Shown here in pieces: positions 9,474 through 17,982 of a stretch of 20,766 nt of DNA (positions are counted from its first letter, which is position 1; each line of letters opens with the position of its first letter). Origin of the DNA: Prevotella sp. UBA7551 (GTDB taxonomy: Bacteria > Bacteroidota > Bacteroidia > Bacteroidales > Bacteroidaceae); assembly GCA_002479145.1 (NCBI GenBank), contig DLLX01000075.1:1-20766 (forward strand), read 5' to 3'. The notes beneath the pieces were generated by a model. That model had not been told where the DNA came from, did no database searches, and worked only from the letters and a program-made list of their open reading frames with translations. The translations under genes were made by a program, and so were the position numbers.

Positions 9474-10922
9474 ATGCAAGCAACTATAACACAAAAGATT
9501 CGAGAGCAGTTCTCCTCGGTGGCTATATATAAAGATCCAGCATCAACTAACAGCTTGTTTGCCGGGCGAAACCTTCCGTCTTTTGTAAAAGACTTTATTC
9601 TAAAGCGGTTTATCAATTCGGATGGAAGTGTTAACCGTGCTGAATTAACAAACTTCCTTGATATGGTAATACCGCAAAAGCAAACAGAACTAAAAGACCG
9701 TTTAGCTTCTGGTGAGGAGCTGACTTTGCTCACACGCTTTATCATTTACATCGATTTGGTAAATGGTGTGCGCAGATTCGGAATTCCAGATCTTGGTATC
9801 AAAATCAATGAAGGACAAATACCAGAGTATGTTTACAAAAATCATCAAGGCGAACTTGTGGATGGCGAGAAATGGGGAATCATTAAACTTTCAGTACTTC
9901 CTGATGGAGACGGAAGGAAAAATCATGTTGAGATGGTTGACTACAAACCCTTCAAGCCTTACCGCAGTGTTGACATAAACTACTTGCGAAATGCTCGTAC
10001 AGCTTTCTCTACGGAGGAGTGGATAGATGTTTTGCTGTCTTCTATGGAATATGAGGCTGATGGCTTTGATACAATGACACAGAAGATTGAGTTCTTGACA
10101 CGACTTCTCATCTTTGTCGAACCTCGGCTGAATGTTATAGAACTTGCTCCTAAAGGAACAGGTAAGTCATTTGTTTTTGGAAACCTCTCAAAGTATGGAT
10201 GGCTTGTGAGTGGCGGTAAAGTTACACGTGCCAAACTTTTCTATGACAAGGCAAAGCAACAGTATGGTATTATAAAGAACCATGATTTCACTGCTTTTGA
10301 CGAAATTCAGACTATCATATTCCAGGAGCCAGCAGAAATACAGGCTGCTCTTAAATCGTATTTGGAGTCGGGCAAGACAACAATAGACAATAGTGAATTC
10401 AGTTCGGAATGTGGCCTTATGATAATGGGCAATATACCTCTCAACGAGCAGCGTCGTCCCTTAAATTTTAGATACTTCGATTCTTTGCCGCAGTCATTCC
10501 GAGAATCAGCTTTACTTGATCGTTTTCATTGTTTTATTGAAGGCTGGCATTTGCCTCGCATCAACAAGGGGATCATTTATAAGGGGTGGACTCTGAATGT
10601 GGAATATTTCTCAGAAATACTGCATTCTCTTCGCACTCAAAGCATCTATGGGCTACTCTTTGACGAATTGGTGGCATGTGACAAGAATGCTGACACTCGA
10701 GATTTCAATGCTGTAAAGCGTATAGCAGTAGCATATATGAAGTTGTTGTTTCCTCATTGGACTCATGTTGAAAAAGTAAACATTGATGATTTCGACACCT
10801 ACTGCTTACAACCGGCTATTCGTCGCCGTGGCATCATAAAAGAGCAATGTCACTTTATTGATGCAGAGTTTAAGTCTAATATGCCTAAATTCTGGATAAA
10901 GGCAGATTCTGCAACAAGCTAA
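9474..10922 (+). CDS. brxL: BrxL: AAA+ ATPase of BREX, short form
   Basis: A 482-residue protein of the BrxL (COG4930, Lon-like) family. The N-terminal 200 residues match the BrxL substrate/DNA-binding part (begins QKIREQFSSVAIYKD, includes FAGRNLPSFVKDFI). The AAA+ core has Walker A ELAPKGTGKS (223-232), Walker B FTAFDEIQ (272-279, D276/E277) and LLDRFHCFIEGW (347-358) carrying a probable arginine finger. Known BrxL proteins of type 1 are roughly 670-700 residues with a C-terminal Lon-like domain; here the protein stops after the AAA+ lid and a short tail, with no Ser-Lys protease-like segment. The downstream bases lead straight to a terminator, so this is not a visible frameshift. BrxL forms ring assemblies on DNA and is needed for phage restriction in several BREX systems. 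It is the last gene of the operon. Confidence 0.85.
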   Translation: MQATITQKIREQFSSVAIYKDPASTNSLFAGRNLPSFVKDFILKRFINSDGSVNRAELTNFLDMVIPQKQTELKDRLASGEELTLLTRFIIYIDLVNGVRRFGIPDLGIKINEGQIPEYVYKNHQGELVDGEKWGIIKLSVLPDGDGRKNHVEMVDYKPFKPYRSVDINYLRNARTAFSTEEWIDVLLSSMEYEADGFDTMTQKIEFLTRLLIFVEPRLNVIELAPKGTGKSFVFGNLSKYGWLVSGGKVTRAKLFYDKAKQQYGIIKNHDFTAFDEIQTIIFQEPAEIQAALKSYLESGKTTIDNSEFSSECGLMIMGNIPLNEQRRPLNFRYFDSLPQSFRESALLDRFHCFIEGWHLPRINKGIIYKGWTLNVEYFSEILHSLRTQSIYGLLFDELVACDKNADTRDFNAVKRIAVAYMKLLFPHWTHVEKVNIDDFDTYCLQPAIRRRGIIKEQCHFIDAEFKSNMPKFWIKADSATS

Positions 10923-10974
10923 TAGTGGTAAAGCCTGAAATTATTATCTCAATGAAACTAAACAATCAAAATAG

Positions 10975-11007
10975 AAATCGTGCAGCCCACAGAGGGCTGC
11001 ACGATTT
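10975..11007. terminator. Bidirectional terminator between BREX and T9SS clusters
   Basis: A perfect 14-base inverted repeat (10975-10988 with 10994-11007; core CGTGCAGCCC / GGGCTGCACG) with a 5-base loop. On the + strand the stem runs into a T-rich stretch (ATTTTTG), and on the - strand the mirrored A-run supplies the U tract. It lies 53 bases after brxL and 60 bases after the convergent beta-barrel gene, so it can end transcription from both sides. Confidence 0.85.
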
Positions 11008-11066
11008 TTGCATTTATCTCTTTAAATCAAAATCCTGTATGGATGTATATTCTTCTGTAATGGAGT

Positions 11067-11705
11067 TTAGAAGAAGTAAGCAAGACCAATCTGCCATGAA
11101 TTGCTTTTGCCCTTCGCACCTTTGACCACTTGCTGGATGGCGTCAATGCTGGTGTTGATCTCGCCCGTATTGCCGCAAGCGATGTTGTAGTTGGCCGTCA
11201 GCTGCAAGTGGTTGAGCAGCATTGCGCCCAGTCCCACATTGACACTGAAGTTGGAAGTCTTCAACTTCCACTCGGCGGCATCGTGCCACAGGCTCTGCTC
11301 CTTGTCGCCTATATTGAAGCCAAACTGCGGTCCGGCAAAGAGGAATACGCTTGCTGCCTGTCCTAATCCGAAGCCATAGCGCAGGTTGATGGGCACGGCA
11401 ATCTGGCGATGCTTGATGGTCTGCTCTGTATTGAGCACTTCCTGTACACCATCAATCGCCACTTTGGCCTCACGTTGGTCATAGAGCGCGGAAGCGTCGA
11501 TGCCGAGTCCTACGATGGGAAGGGTGAATTTCACGGTAGGGCCTACGTAGAAGCCTGCGCGATTGGATGCCTCAAAAACCTCCTTGTCCAGCGACATGCT
11601 CGTGACATTGACACCACCTTTGAGACCAAACTGAACTTGAGCACTGGCCGTTGTGGCACTCATCAGGCCAACGGCAACTAATAGAGTCGTAAAAAACTTT
11701 TTCAT
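11067..11705 (-). CDS. Outer-membrane beta-barrel protein, porin-like family
   Basis: A 212-residue protein with a clear Sec signal peptide (MKKFFTTLLVAVGLMSATTA, cleavage after ASA-Q near residue 23). The rest is alternating aromatic/hydrophobic strands typical of the OMP_b-brl_2 (PF13568-like) barrels of Bacteroidetes: FGLKGGVN near the N-terminus, repeated GxGxxA and YxxxxG hairpins, and a final strand ending in LAYFF, the terminal aromatic that BAM recognises. The ATG at 11705 is preferred over an in-frame start at 11786 because only it puts the signal peptide at the N-terminus. It follows porN by 77 bases with a hairpin between, so it may be transcribed with the T9SS cluster or only by read-through. 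PorT is a related small barrel linked to T9SS, but I cannot assign this one to PorT. Confidence 0.85.
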   Translation of the reverse strand: MKKFFTTLLVAVGLMSATTASAQVQFGLKGGVNVTSMSLDKEVFEASNRAGFYVGPTVKFTLPIVGLGIDASALYDQREAKVAIDGVQEVLNTEQTIKHRQIAVPINLRYGFGLGQAASVFLFAGPQFGFNIGDKEQSLWHDAAEWKLKTSNFSVNVGLGAMLLNHLQLTANYNIACGNTGEINTSIDAIQQVVKGAKGKSNSWQIGLAYFF

Positions 11706-11745
11706 GTGTTTCTGTTTTAATTTGATTATACTTATAAACATGAAT

Positions 11746-11771
11746 CCCCTTGGCGCATCAACGTCAAGGGG
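11746..11771 (-). terminator. Hairpin after porN
   Basis: Inverted repeat CCCCTTGGCG / CGTCAAGGGG (10-base arms, one mismatch, 6-base loop) lying 11 bases past the porN stop. The following - strand bases are only moderately T-rich, so it may attenuate rather than stop transcription into the beta-barrel gene. Confidence 0.5.
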
Positions 11772-11782
11772 AAAATTACTTA

Positions 11783-12823
11783 TCAATGTCTCTGGCGACG
11801 CACGGAGATACGTGCTCCACTGCCCGTATCGCTATTCCTTGATGCCTTGCGGCTGCGCTTCACCGAAGATTCTGCATCGCCCGATCGACGGGTGCGACTA
11901 CGCCGCTTTGCCTTCTTGCTGGTTGGCTCCTGTGCAGTCTTGATGCTGTCGAGGCTGTCTCGCTTCTCTTGGTCCCCGAAAATGTTTTTCTCGAAGTCTT
12001 TCAGCTCTTTTTCGATCTTCTGCTGTTCGGCGTTCATGGCCGAATCCGTGGGGCAATACTGTGCGAGTGTGCGGCCAAGCATATTCGTTGTTTTGTATAT
12101 CTTGCCCTGATACATATTGCGCGTGAAGAAATCGTCTACGCTCATGACCGCTGCATTGTTGAGATTGGAGGTCATCATGGTCTGTTTTGACAGATAAGGT
12201 GCCAAGTCGTCATACTTCACCCAAAACAGCGGATACTTCGCTTCGCCTTCGCCAAAGTCATCTTCCCGATAAAGTATTGGACACAGGGCAATGACCTTGC
12301 GGTGGAATGTAGACGTGGCTTGGTCATAGTATGCGCTCTCCTTGAGGTAGTACCCCTTCACTTCAGCCGATGGAATGTCGCTGTTGTCGAGGTAGATTCC
12401 CTTTCCCCGCCGCTCATAATAGATTTTATAGTTGTCGAGAAACTGAATAGGCTTGATGCGTGCGGAGTCGGTGAACAGCTCATTGCCGTCCAGACGATAC
12501 TCGTAGCAGTTGATGTCTCTGTGGAGCATCAGCTTAAAGATGTAGGTGAAGAGGTTCATCTGGCTGCCTATCGGCTCTGTCGGATAATACAGTCCGGCGT
12601 TGGCTTCGTCTGTCAGCTTCAGTTCTCGGTAGAGGTCGCGGCGCCATACCACATCGGCCGGCATCTCTTGCACCGTGGGAAAAGAGATGAGGGCACGCGT
12701 AGTGAGCGCATTGGCACCCGTCTGCGCCTGTTTTTTCTGCTGTTCAGCTCTTCGTCTGGCAGGCTGCGCGGCGACCGCGACCACCACGATCACCATGCAA
12801 AGGATGGCAAATATCCGTTTCAT
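11783..12823 (-). CDS. porN: PorN/GldN: T9SS periplasmic ring protein
   Basis: A 346-residue GldN/PorN-family protein with an N-terminal signal peptide (MKRIFAILCMVIVVVAVAAQ). The mature part holds GldN features: PTVQEMPADVVWRRDLYRELKL, LTDEANAGLYYP, MNLFTYIFKLM, YYERRGKGIYLDNSDIP and a run ending VKYDDLAPYL. In the T9SS, PorN associates with the lipoprotein PorK to form a large periplasmic ring under the outer membrane. It lies 55 bases after porM, completing the order porP-porK-porL-porM-porN. An oddity is the C-terminal 45 or so residues, which are strongly basic and rich in R, K and S (KKAKRRSRTRR, KRSRKASR, VRRQRH), a low-complexity tail that may contact LPS, peptidoglycan or acidic partners. 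Confidence 0.93.
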   Translation of the reverse strand: MKRIFAILCMVIVVVAVAAQPARRRAEQQKKQAQTGANALTTRALISFPTVQEMPADVVWRRDLYRELKLTDEANAGLYYPTEPIGSQMNLFTYIFKLMLHRDINCYEYRLDGNELFTDSARIKPIQFLDNYKIYYERRGKGIYLDNSDIPSAEVKGYYLKESAYYDQATSTFHRKVIALCPILYREDDFGEGEAKYPLFWVKYDDLAPYLSKQTMMTSNLNNAAVMSVDDFFTRNMYQGKIYKTTNMLGRTLAQYCPTDSAMNAEQQKIEKELKDFEKNIFGDQEKRDSLDSIKTAQEPTSKKAKRRSRTRRSGDAESSVKRSRKASRNSDTGSGARISVRRQRH

Positions 12824-12878
12824 CGTATGTTTTCTGATTCTATGTATTGTCAGTTCTGTTTTTGTTAATTACAAGTCA

Positions 12879-14471
12879 CTACCTTACTATCACCTGCATA
12901 GCGCTTCCGCCACCGAGGTTTCGTGTGGTGCCATCAGGCCCGTGTACCACAACGTTGGTGATGTAGAAGCGGCGATTTCGGCTCAGTTGGCGGAACTGCT
13001 TTTTCTGCTGTGCTGTAAACTGTGATCCGTTGGAGGACAAGGGTACAGCATTTCCCATGTTGTCGAAGAAGATGGTCTGGAAACTCGTCACCTGGAATGG
13101 GATGTCCAGCAGTCCGTCGTCAATGGCTGCATGAATGCCAGAGGCCGCCATCAGACTGGCCTTGGAGAAGCTGCCGCCCTTGAAGCGGTCACCTCCCATG
13201 GCAATATAGGGGGCAGGGTCTGGCAGTTTGCGTACCCTGAACTTATATTCGCCCACCACTCTTCCTTTGGCCGATACCCGAAGCGTAACTGGACTGCCTG
13301 GAGTCGTTGGGCGGGCGATGAAATGTCCCCCGCCGCGTGCAGTGAGTGTACCTCCCGTCATCGTAGCTTGCACCGCGCTTTGTGGTGTGTTAGGGATGGA
13401 GATGGTGATGGGATTGTTGAATCCGGCATAGAGCACATTCATCAAATCGGCCGCCACTGTCGCCATTCCTTCGAAAGACGGTATCTGTTGCATGCCGTCC
13501 GGCGAGATGTAGTTGTTGGGCTTCGGACCGCCTATGACCATATAGTCTTGCTTGAAGTCTCTTCTAAGCACATTGCCCATCATGTCGCGCACGAGCATAT
13601 AGCCCTGAATGGTGTGCTTCCCGGGTGCGCCCGCCTTCACTTTTATGGTGTTTCCTTTGATTTTCTGTCCATTCACATACACCTCGGGGCTTTGTGTGGA
13701 GTCGATGGCGGCCAACATCATCCGTGCCGTGATGGTCTCGCCTGGGTAAAGCCGTGTCTGGTCGGGCACTACGATAGCTTCGAGCTTGTTGACCCTGATG
13801 TCTTTCAGGCCCACATTGGCTACCAGGGTGTGCAGAACCTCGCCTTCCGCATAGCGGATGTCGCTCTGCAGCTTGGAAAGGAGGGTGACGGCTGCTGCCG
13901 TAGGCATATCCTCAAACATGTATTCCTCCCAATTTTTGTTCAAAGCAGAAGATGGCACCGCGGTAGAAAGGTTGCTGTTGATGATTTGTTTTTGCAAGGG
14001 ATCATCGATGAGGCGGAGTATACGCTCACGATAACTGTTGATGGCATTGTATAGTTTGTGCCCCTGACCCGTTCCTGGGCTGAGCATAATGACTCCCGCC
14101 GCTTCCAGATTGTCCTTGTTCTTGATGTTGAGCGGGTCACCATCCGGGCCGTCAGCCTCTTGGACGATGAGCGTTTTCAGCTCTTGCGCATAGTTAAAGA
14201 GCGAGTCGCTCATGGCTCTCACCGTCGTAGCGCGCTGAAACCAGATGCGTGCCTTTTCGGGATTCTTGCGCATAATCTGCTCCAGCTCGCCATAGATAGC
14301 CTCATTTTCCTTGGTAGAATTGCCCGTCGTCCGGTTCAAGCTCTCCTCCACGATGGAGAAACCATTAAGCACCTCGGTCGAGATGTTCAATGCGAGCATG
14401 GCCATGAGGACGACGTACATGAGGTTGATCATCTTCTGGCGGGGAGATATTTTGATTTTCTTGATTGCCAT
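12879..14471 (-). CDS. porM: PorM/GldM: T9SS motor subunit
   Basis: A 530-residue GldM/PorM-family protein. One N-terminal transmembrane helix (residues about 13-31, KMINLMYVVLMAMLALNIS) follows a short basic cytoplasmic end (MAIKKIKISPRQ); the rest is periplasmic, with a helical first domain and then the beta-rich domains known from GldM structures. PorM dimers pair with the PorL pentamer to form a proton-driven rotary motor whose periplasmic shaft reaches the PorK/PorN ring. The gene starts 60 bases after the porL stop and ends 55 bases before porN. Length is within the usual family range and no disruption is visible. Segments such as GGPKPNNYISPDG and RPTTPGSPVTLRVSAKG fit the D2-D4 region. 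Confidence 0.93.
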   Translation of the reverse strand: MAIKKIKISPRQKMINLMYVVLMAMLALNISTEVLNGFSIVEESLNRTTGNSTKENEAIYGELEQIMRKNPEKARIWFQRATTVRAMSDSLFNYAQELKTLIVQEADGPDGDPLNIKNKDNLEAAGVIMLSPGTGQGHKLYNAINSYRERILRLIDDPLQKQIINSNLSTAVPSSALNKNWEEYMFEDMPTAAAVTLLSKLQSDIRYAEGEVLHTLVANVGLKDIRVNKLEAIVVPDQTRLYPGETITARMMLAAIDSTQSPEVYVNGQKIKGNTIKVKAGAPGKHTIQGYMLVRDMMGNVLRRDFKQDYMVIGGPKPNNYISPDGMQQIPSFEGMATVAADLMNVLYAGFNNPITISIPNTPQSAVQATMTGGTLTARGGGHFIARPTTPGSPVTLRVSAKGRVVGEYKFRVRKLPDPAPYIAMGGDRFKGGSFSKASLMAASGIHAAIDDGLLDIPFQVTSFQTIFFDNMGNAVPLSSNGSQFTAQQKKQFRQLSRNRRFYITNVVVHGPDGTTRNLGGGSAMQVIVR

Positions 14472-14531
14472 GTTTTGCGTTCTGATAGTAGAGTAGGGCA
14501 GCTCAACAGTTGCCTCCGCCCCCTTTTCTCC

Positions 14532-15482
14532 TTATAATTTTTGCTGTTCGCCTGTGCTTGGAGCCACTGCGCCTGGAGCTGCGGCCCGCATATTGACCGT
14601 CATGGCCTCTATCATGCGGGCATAGATGGCGTTGAGGTCGGCAATCTGCTGAGCCATCTTGCGTGTTTGCTCATTGATTTGGTCAATAGTGCCCACCTGT
14701 TGGCTTGCCCCCTTGAGCTGCATCTCATAGATTTTGGCAATGCCCGTGAGTGTGCGGTTGAGGTTTTCCATCTCCTCGCTGTCGCGGGTGAGCCGCTGAC
14801 TCTGCTCATTGACCTTGCCCAGCATTTCTGTCAGCTCCTTGAGCGCATCGACATACTTTGTTTGTGCCTCCACCATCTCTGGGGCTTGTTGCTGTGCCCC
14901 CTCTACATCACCCCGTTGATAGTTGAGCATGGCCATGGCCACCTGCTCGGCTGTGGGCATGGATGTTGCCGCTGGCTGTGCCCCCACTGCGGCATGTGCA
15001 GCGTCGAAAGCCTCATTGGCCGCCGAATGCTGACCTCCTTCGGCTGCCTGTGGGGTAGACTGATCAGGTGCATAGCGCTGGCCGTTGTAGGCGCTCGCTG
15101 CGGCTGGTTGGGCATCAATTCCTTCTGAGTGTGTTACGCCTTCCTCGTCTCCTGCGAACTCATCACCGTTGCTTTCGTCCTCCTCACCTTCTGCATAAGT
15201 CTGCTCGCCATTAAAATCTACTTTCGTGGGCAGCTCGCGTCCGTCGTCTGTCTTGTCAAAAGGACGGTCAAAGGCCGAAAGGAAGAACACCACCACCTCC
15301 GTGCCCATGCCGATAAACAGCCACAGGTTGGCTCCCGGGAGGTGGGTCAGCTTAAAGAGTGCGCCAAGGATGACGATCGATGCGCCCCAACTATATCCAT
15401 AGTTCAGAAAAGTTTGGCCTGGGACGCTGTCCATCCACTTCTGCAAGCGGTAGATGACATTATATTTACTGTAGTTTGACAT
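14532..15482 (-). CDS. porL: PorL/GldL: T9SS motor stator with long acidic linker
   Basis: A 316-residue GldL/PorL-family inner-membrane protein. Two transmembrane helices cover about 31-48 (SWGASIVILGALFKL) and 52-70 (LWLFIGMGTEVVVFFLSAF), with the conserved glutamate E62 in the second helix, the residue implicated in proton flow through the GldL/GldM motor. The family HLPGA turn joins the helices. Residues about 80-185 are a low-complexity stretch rich in E, D, G, A and Q (EGEEDESNGDEFAGDEEG, then Q/A-rich). After it comes a helical, probably coiled-coil region to residue 300. The start codon overlaps the porK stop as TAATG (15480-15484), showing translational coupling. Confidence 0.93.
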   Translation of the reverse strand: MSNYSKYNVIYRLQKWMDSVPGQTFLNYGYSWGASIVILGALFKLTHLPGANLWLFIGMGTEVVVFFLSAFDRPFDKTDDGRELPTKVDFNGEQTYAEGEEDESNGDEFAGDEEGVTHSEGIDAQPAAASAYNGQRYAPDQSTPQAAEGGQHSAANEAFDAAHAAVGAQPAATSMPTAEQVAMAMLNYQRGDVEGAQQQAPEMVEAQTKYVDALKELTEMLGKVNEQSQRLTRDSEEMENLNRTLTGIAKIYEMQLKGASQQVGTIDQINEQTRKMAQQIADLNAIYARMIEAMTVNMRAAAPGAVAPSTGEQQKL

Positions 15483-16963
15483 TATCTTTTCTTGCTTCGT
15501 TTTTTACTTTTCTTGCTCATCTTTGCAGCCTCACTGGAGCTGCTTGCCAGCGACCTCACGCACCGGAATCCGATGTATGAGCGTGGCTGGTTCTGGTATT
15601 CCCATGTGCGCCAAGCCGCGCGGATGTAGCTTTCTGGGTCTTTCCACGACCCGCCGCGCACGCTCTTCTTCTTCAGCCGGTAGGGGTCTTCGAGTGCAGC
15701 CTTGTATTCGAGTTGCGGGTTGAGATCGTTCATCGCGTCTACTCCCGCCTCAGTATAGACCGTGCTTGTCCATTCTGCCACATTTCCTGCCATATCGAAG
15801 AGTCCGTTGCTATTGGCGGAGTAGATGCCCACCTTGCTCGTAATCAGGTTTCCATCCTTGGTGTAGTTGCCTCGGTCGGGCTTAAAGTTGGCGTAGAAGC
15901 AGCCATTGCCACTCTTCACGTCCTCATTGTCCCATGGAAACTCGTTCTGGTCTTTGCCTCTTGCGGCATATTCCCACTCTGCCTCGGTTGGCAGGCGGTA
16001 GCGTTGCACATAGCGTGCCTCTCCTCCCAAACCTTTCAGCAGATAGTCTGTGCGCCAAGCGCAGAAGGCATTGGCCTGCTCCCAGGTCACGCCGACAACG
16101 GGATAGTCGTTGAATGTCGGATTGCTGAAGTAGGAGCGGAGATAGGTCTCGTTGTCAGAATTACGGAAGTCGTTCACCCAGCACGTCGTGTCGGGATAGA
16201 CATTGACGATGTAAGTGTTGAGAAAATCCCAAGGTCCGGAGAGCGGGCGGTTGATGGTCTCGCTGTGAATCACGCCATCATCGTCCACATACGCGGTGTC
16301 CTTGCTGATCATCACCACCTCATCGGGATTGGCGGCAACGTCTGTATTGAGGTTGCGCTCGCTGGGATTGAGCCGGTTTCGGCGCAGTGCCGCCGCCGTA
16401 TAGTCATAGACTTGGTAGCGGTAATTGAGCTGTCGGGCGTCCAGCATTTTCTCACCCGTGGCTGGATTGGTGACGTACAGGCTTTCAAAAGCCCGCTGCT
16501 CGTCCTCCGTCGGCTTGCGGGGCAACCGCTTGTTCCAGTTCAAGTGGGGTGTTACGGGGTCGCCGTTCTTGTCCTCCGTAATCATATAGCTCTCGTCCCC
16601 ACCATAGGATGGGTCTGCGAGGCGCGTGCGGAGAATGGAGTCGCGCACCCAATAGACAAACTGCTTGTATTGCGAGTTGGTCACTTCGGTCTCGTCCATC
16701 CAAAAGCCATCGACAGAAATGTCCTTGACGGGTGTTGACTTGCCCCACAAGCTGTCCTGTTTCTCCATGCCCATGCGCAATGACCCCCGCTTGATGAGCG
16801 TCATGCCGAAGGGGGTGGGTTCTTTGAATCCGCGCCCACTCACGCCGACTACCTCGCCACCTCTTCCCGACGACGATGCGCTCTTGCTGCCGAAGCAGCT
16901 TGAGAGCAGCATGGTGGTCAACAGACTTGCGCAAATAGCCAATATGTACGTTCCTTTTCTCAT
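15482..16963 (-). CDS. porK: PorK/GldK: T9SS lipoprotein with FGE-sulfatase-like fold
   Basis: A 493-residue lipoprotein. The signal peptide ends in a lipobox LLSSC, lipidating C23, followed by a Ser/Gly linker. The main body has the formylglycine-generating enzyme (SUMF1) fold used by GldK/PorK: GSLRMG, DGFWMDETEVTNSQY, VTWEQANAFCAWR, RLPTEAEWEYAARG, GLFDMAGNVAEW and VRGGSWKDP...RSYIGFRCVR. In this family the fold serves a structural role: PorK forms a ring with PorN, anchored to the outer membrane. The tail (KKSKKRSKKR) is strongly basic, as in PorN. The gene starts 83 bases after porP and overlaps porL by one base. Confidence 0.93.
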   Translation of the reverse strand: MRKGTYILAICASLLTTMLLSSCFGSKSASSSGRGGEVVGVSGRGFKEPTPFGMTLIKRGSLRMGMEKQDSLWGKSTPVKDISVDGFWMDETEVTNSQYKQFVYWVRDSILRTRLADPSYGGDESYMITEDKNGDPVTPHLNWNKRLPRKPTEDEQRAFESLYVTNPATGEKMLDARQLNYRYQVYDYTAAALRRNRLNPSERNLNTDVAANPDEVVMISKDTAYVDDDGVIHSETINRPLSGPWDFLNTYIVNVYPDTTCWVNDFRNSDNETYLRSYFSNPTFNDYPVVGVTWEQANAFCAWRTDYLLKGLGGEARYVQRYRLPTEAEWEYAARGKDQNEFPWDNEDVKSGNGCFYANFKPDRGNYTKDGNLITSKVGIYSANSNGLFDMAGNVAEWTSTVYTEAGVDAMNDLNPQLEYKAALEDPYRLKKKSVRGGSWKDPESYIRAAWRTWEYQNQPRSYIGFRCVRSLASSSSEAAKMSKKSKKRSKKR

Positions 16964-17046
16964 ATACTGTTGATTTAAGTCTCTGCCTTATCCCATTCGT
17001 GGGAAGGAGGCGGAACTTCTGTATTGTTTTGCTTTTTCTTGTTGTT

Positions 17047-17982
17047 CTACAATATTCTCGCACTCTTATGGAGGTTGCGCCCCTTCTTCTGGAGGTTGAT
17101 GTCCATTTGGTAGCTCACCACCAACTCGTGGTATCCGTTGCCTATCCCGGCACCCCCCGTGAGCATCTCGTAGCTGTAGCCGATGTTGATGCCCTGGAAA
17201 CTTCCGCCGATATACCCCGTGACGGAGTTGGTCGGACTGTATCCCACACCGGCGTACATCCGCTTCTTGTCGTTCTGGTAGACCACCCGTGCAGTGATGT
17301 CTGCCCGGTAGGTGGTGCCATCGTATCGTGCCAATACAGATGTCGGTACTGTAATAAACGGATTGCGGAGCTTGATATTGTATCCGCCCGTGAGGTAACA
17401 GGTCGGGGCCACCTTCATCTCGTTGGTCTCGCCCAGCGCTATGGTAGGCCCGGTGAGGTGTTGTCCACTCACGCCGACGTACCATTGCTTGTGGACATAG
17501 TAGAGGCCGAAGCCTACATCGAGCGCATTGCCGCTGAGCTGTGTCTTGGAGAAAGCAGGGTCGTTGCTGTCGTCAAGGTCAATCTTTGTCCCATCAAAAT
17601 TCTCCATAATGAGCCCGAGCTGCACACCGGCCGAAATCATGCCTCCGAAGAGATTTTTGCGAAACGCATACTGTCCAGCAATGCGTTGGTGGGTGAATGC
17701 GCCAATCTTGTCGTTCAGCATCGATGCCCCCACTCCGTGATACTGCCTCAGGAAGTAGAGGGGCAAGTCGGCCCCCACATAGAACGTGTTCGGGTTGTCC
17801 TCGTAGCCGGTAAATCCCATCGTGTAGGCACCCACGGCGTTGAGCTTGTTGCCCTTTCCCGCTGCGGCAGGGTTGTACGATGTCTCCATCAGCCAATAAT
17901 GGCTGAATACAGCGTCGTATTGCGCTTGCGCACCAAGGGCGGCAAACAGCGTGATGAATATGGCAATGATGCGTTTAAACAC
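17047..17982 (-). CDS. porP: PorP/SprF family outer-membrane protein of T9SS
   Basis: A 311-residue PorP/SprF-type beta-barrel. The signal peptide is FKRIIAIFITLFAALGAQA, cleaved before QYDAVFSHYW; the following ETSYNPAAAG is the family hallmark, and LPLYFLRQYHGVGASMLNDKIG fits the PorP_SprF domain. The start must be GTG (17982): the codon two before it is TGA, and the nearby ATG at 17984 is out of frame. PorP is thought to sit at the outer membrane with PorK/PorN and, in some species, to anchor cargo. It is the first gene of the - strand T9SS operon and is divergent from mdh with 249 bases between them. Confidence 0.92.
   Translation of the reverse strand: MFKRIIAIFITLFAALGAQAQYDAVFSHYWLMETSYNPAAAGKGNKLNAVGAYTMGFTGYEDNPNTFYVGADLPLYFLRQYHGVGASMLNDKIGAFTHQRIAGQYAFRKNLFGGMISAGVQLGLIMENFDGTKIDLDDSNDPAFSKTQLSGNALDVGFGLYYVHKQWYVGVSGQHLTGPTIALGETNEMKVAPTCYLTGGYNIKLRNPFITVPTSVLARYDGTTYRADITARVVYQNDKKRMYAGVGYSPTNSVTGYIGGSFQGINIGYSYEMLTGGAGIGNGYHELVVSYQMDINLQKKGRNLHKSARIL

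Noticed and set aside
571..10922. Classical Dnd or Ssp phosphorothioation system
   Set aside because: Only the PAPS reductase relative is shared. DndA, DndD, DndE or SspB/SspE-like genes are absent, whereas BrxC, PglZ and BrxL are clear, so BREX type 4 is the better assignment.
13131..14054. 307-codon + strand ORF opposite porM
   Set aside because: Shadow ORF, His/Arg/Gly-rich, no family resemblance; porM is certain.
15713..16738. 341-codon + strand ORF opposite porK
   Set aside because: Shadow of the porK reading frame; no recognisable domain or start context.
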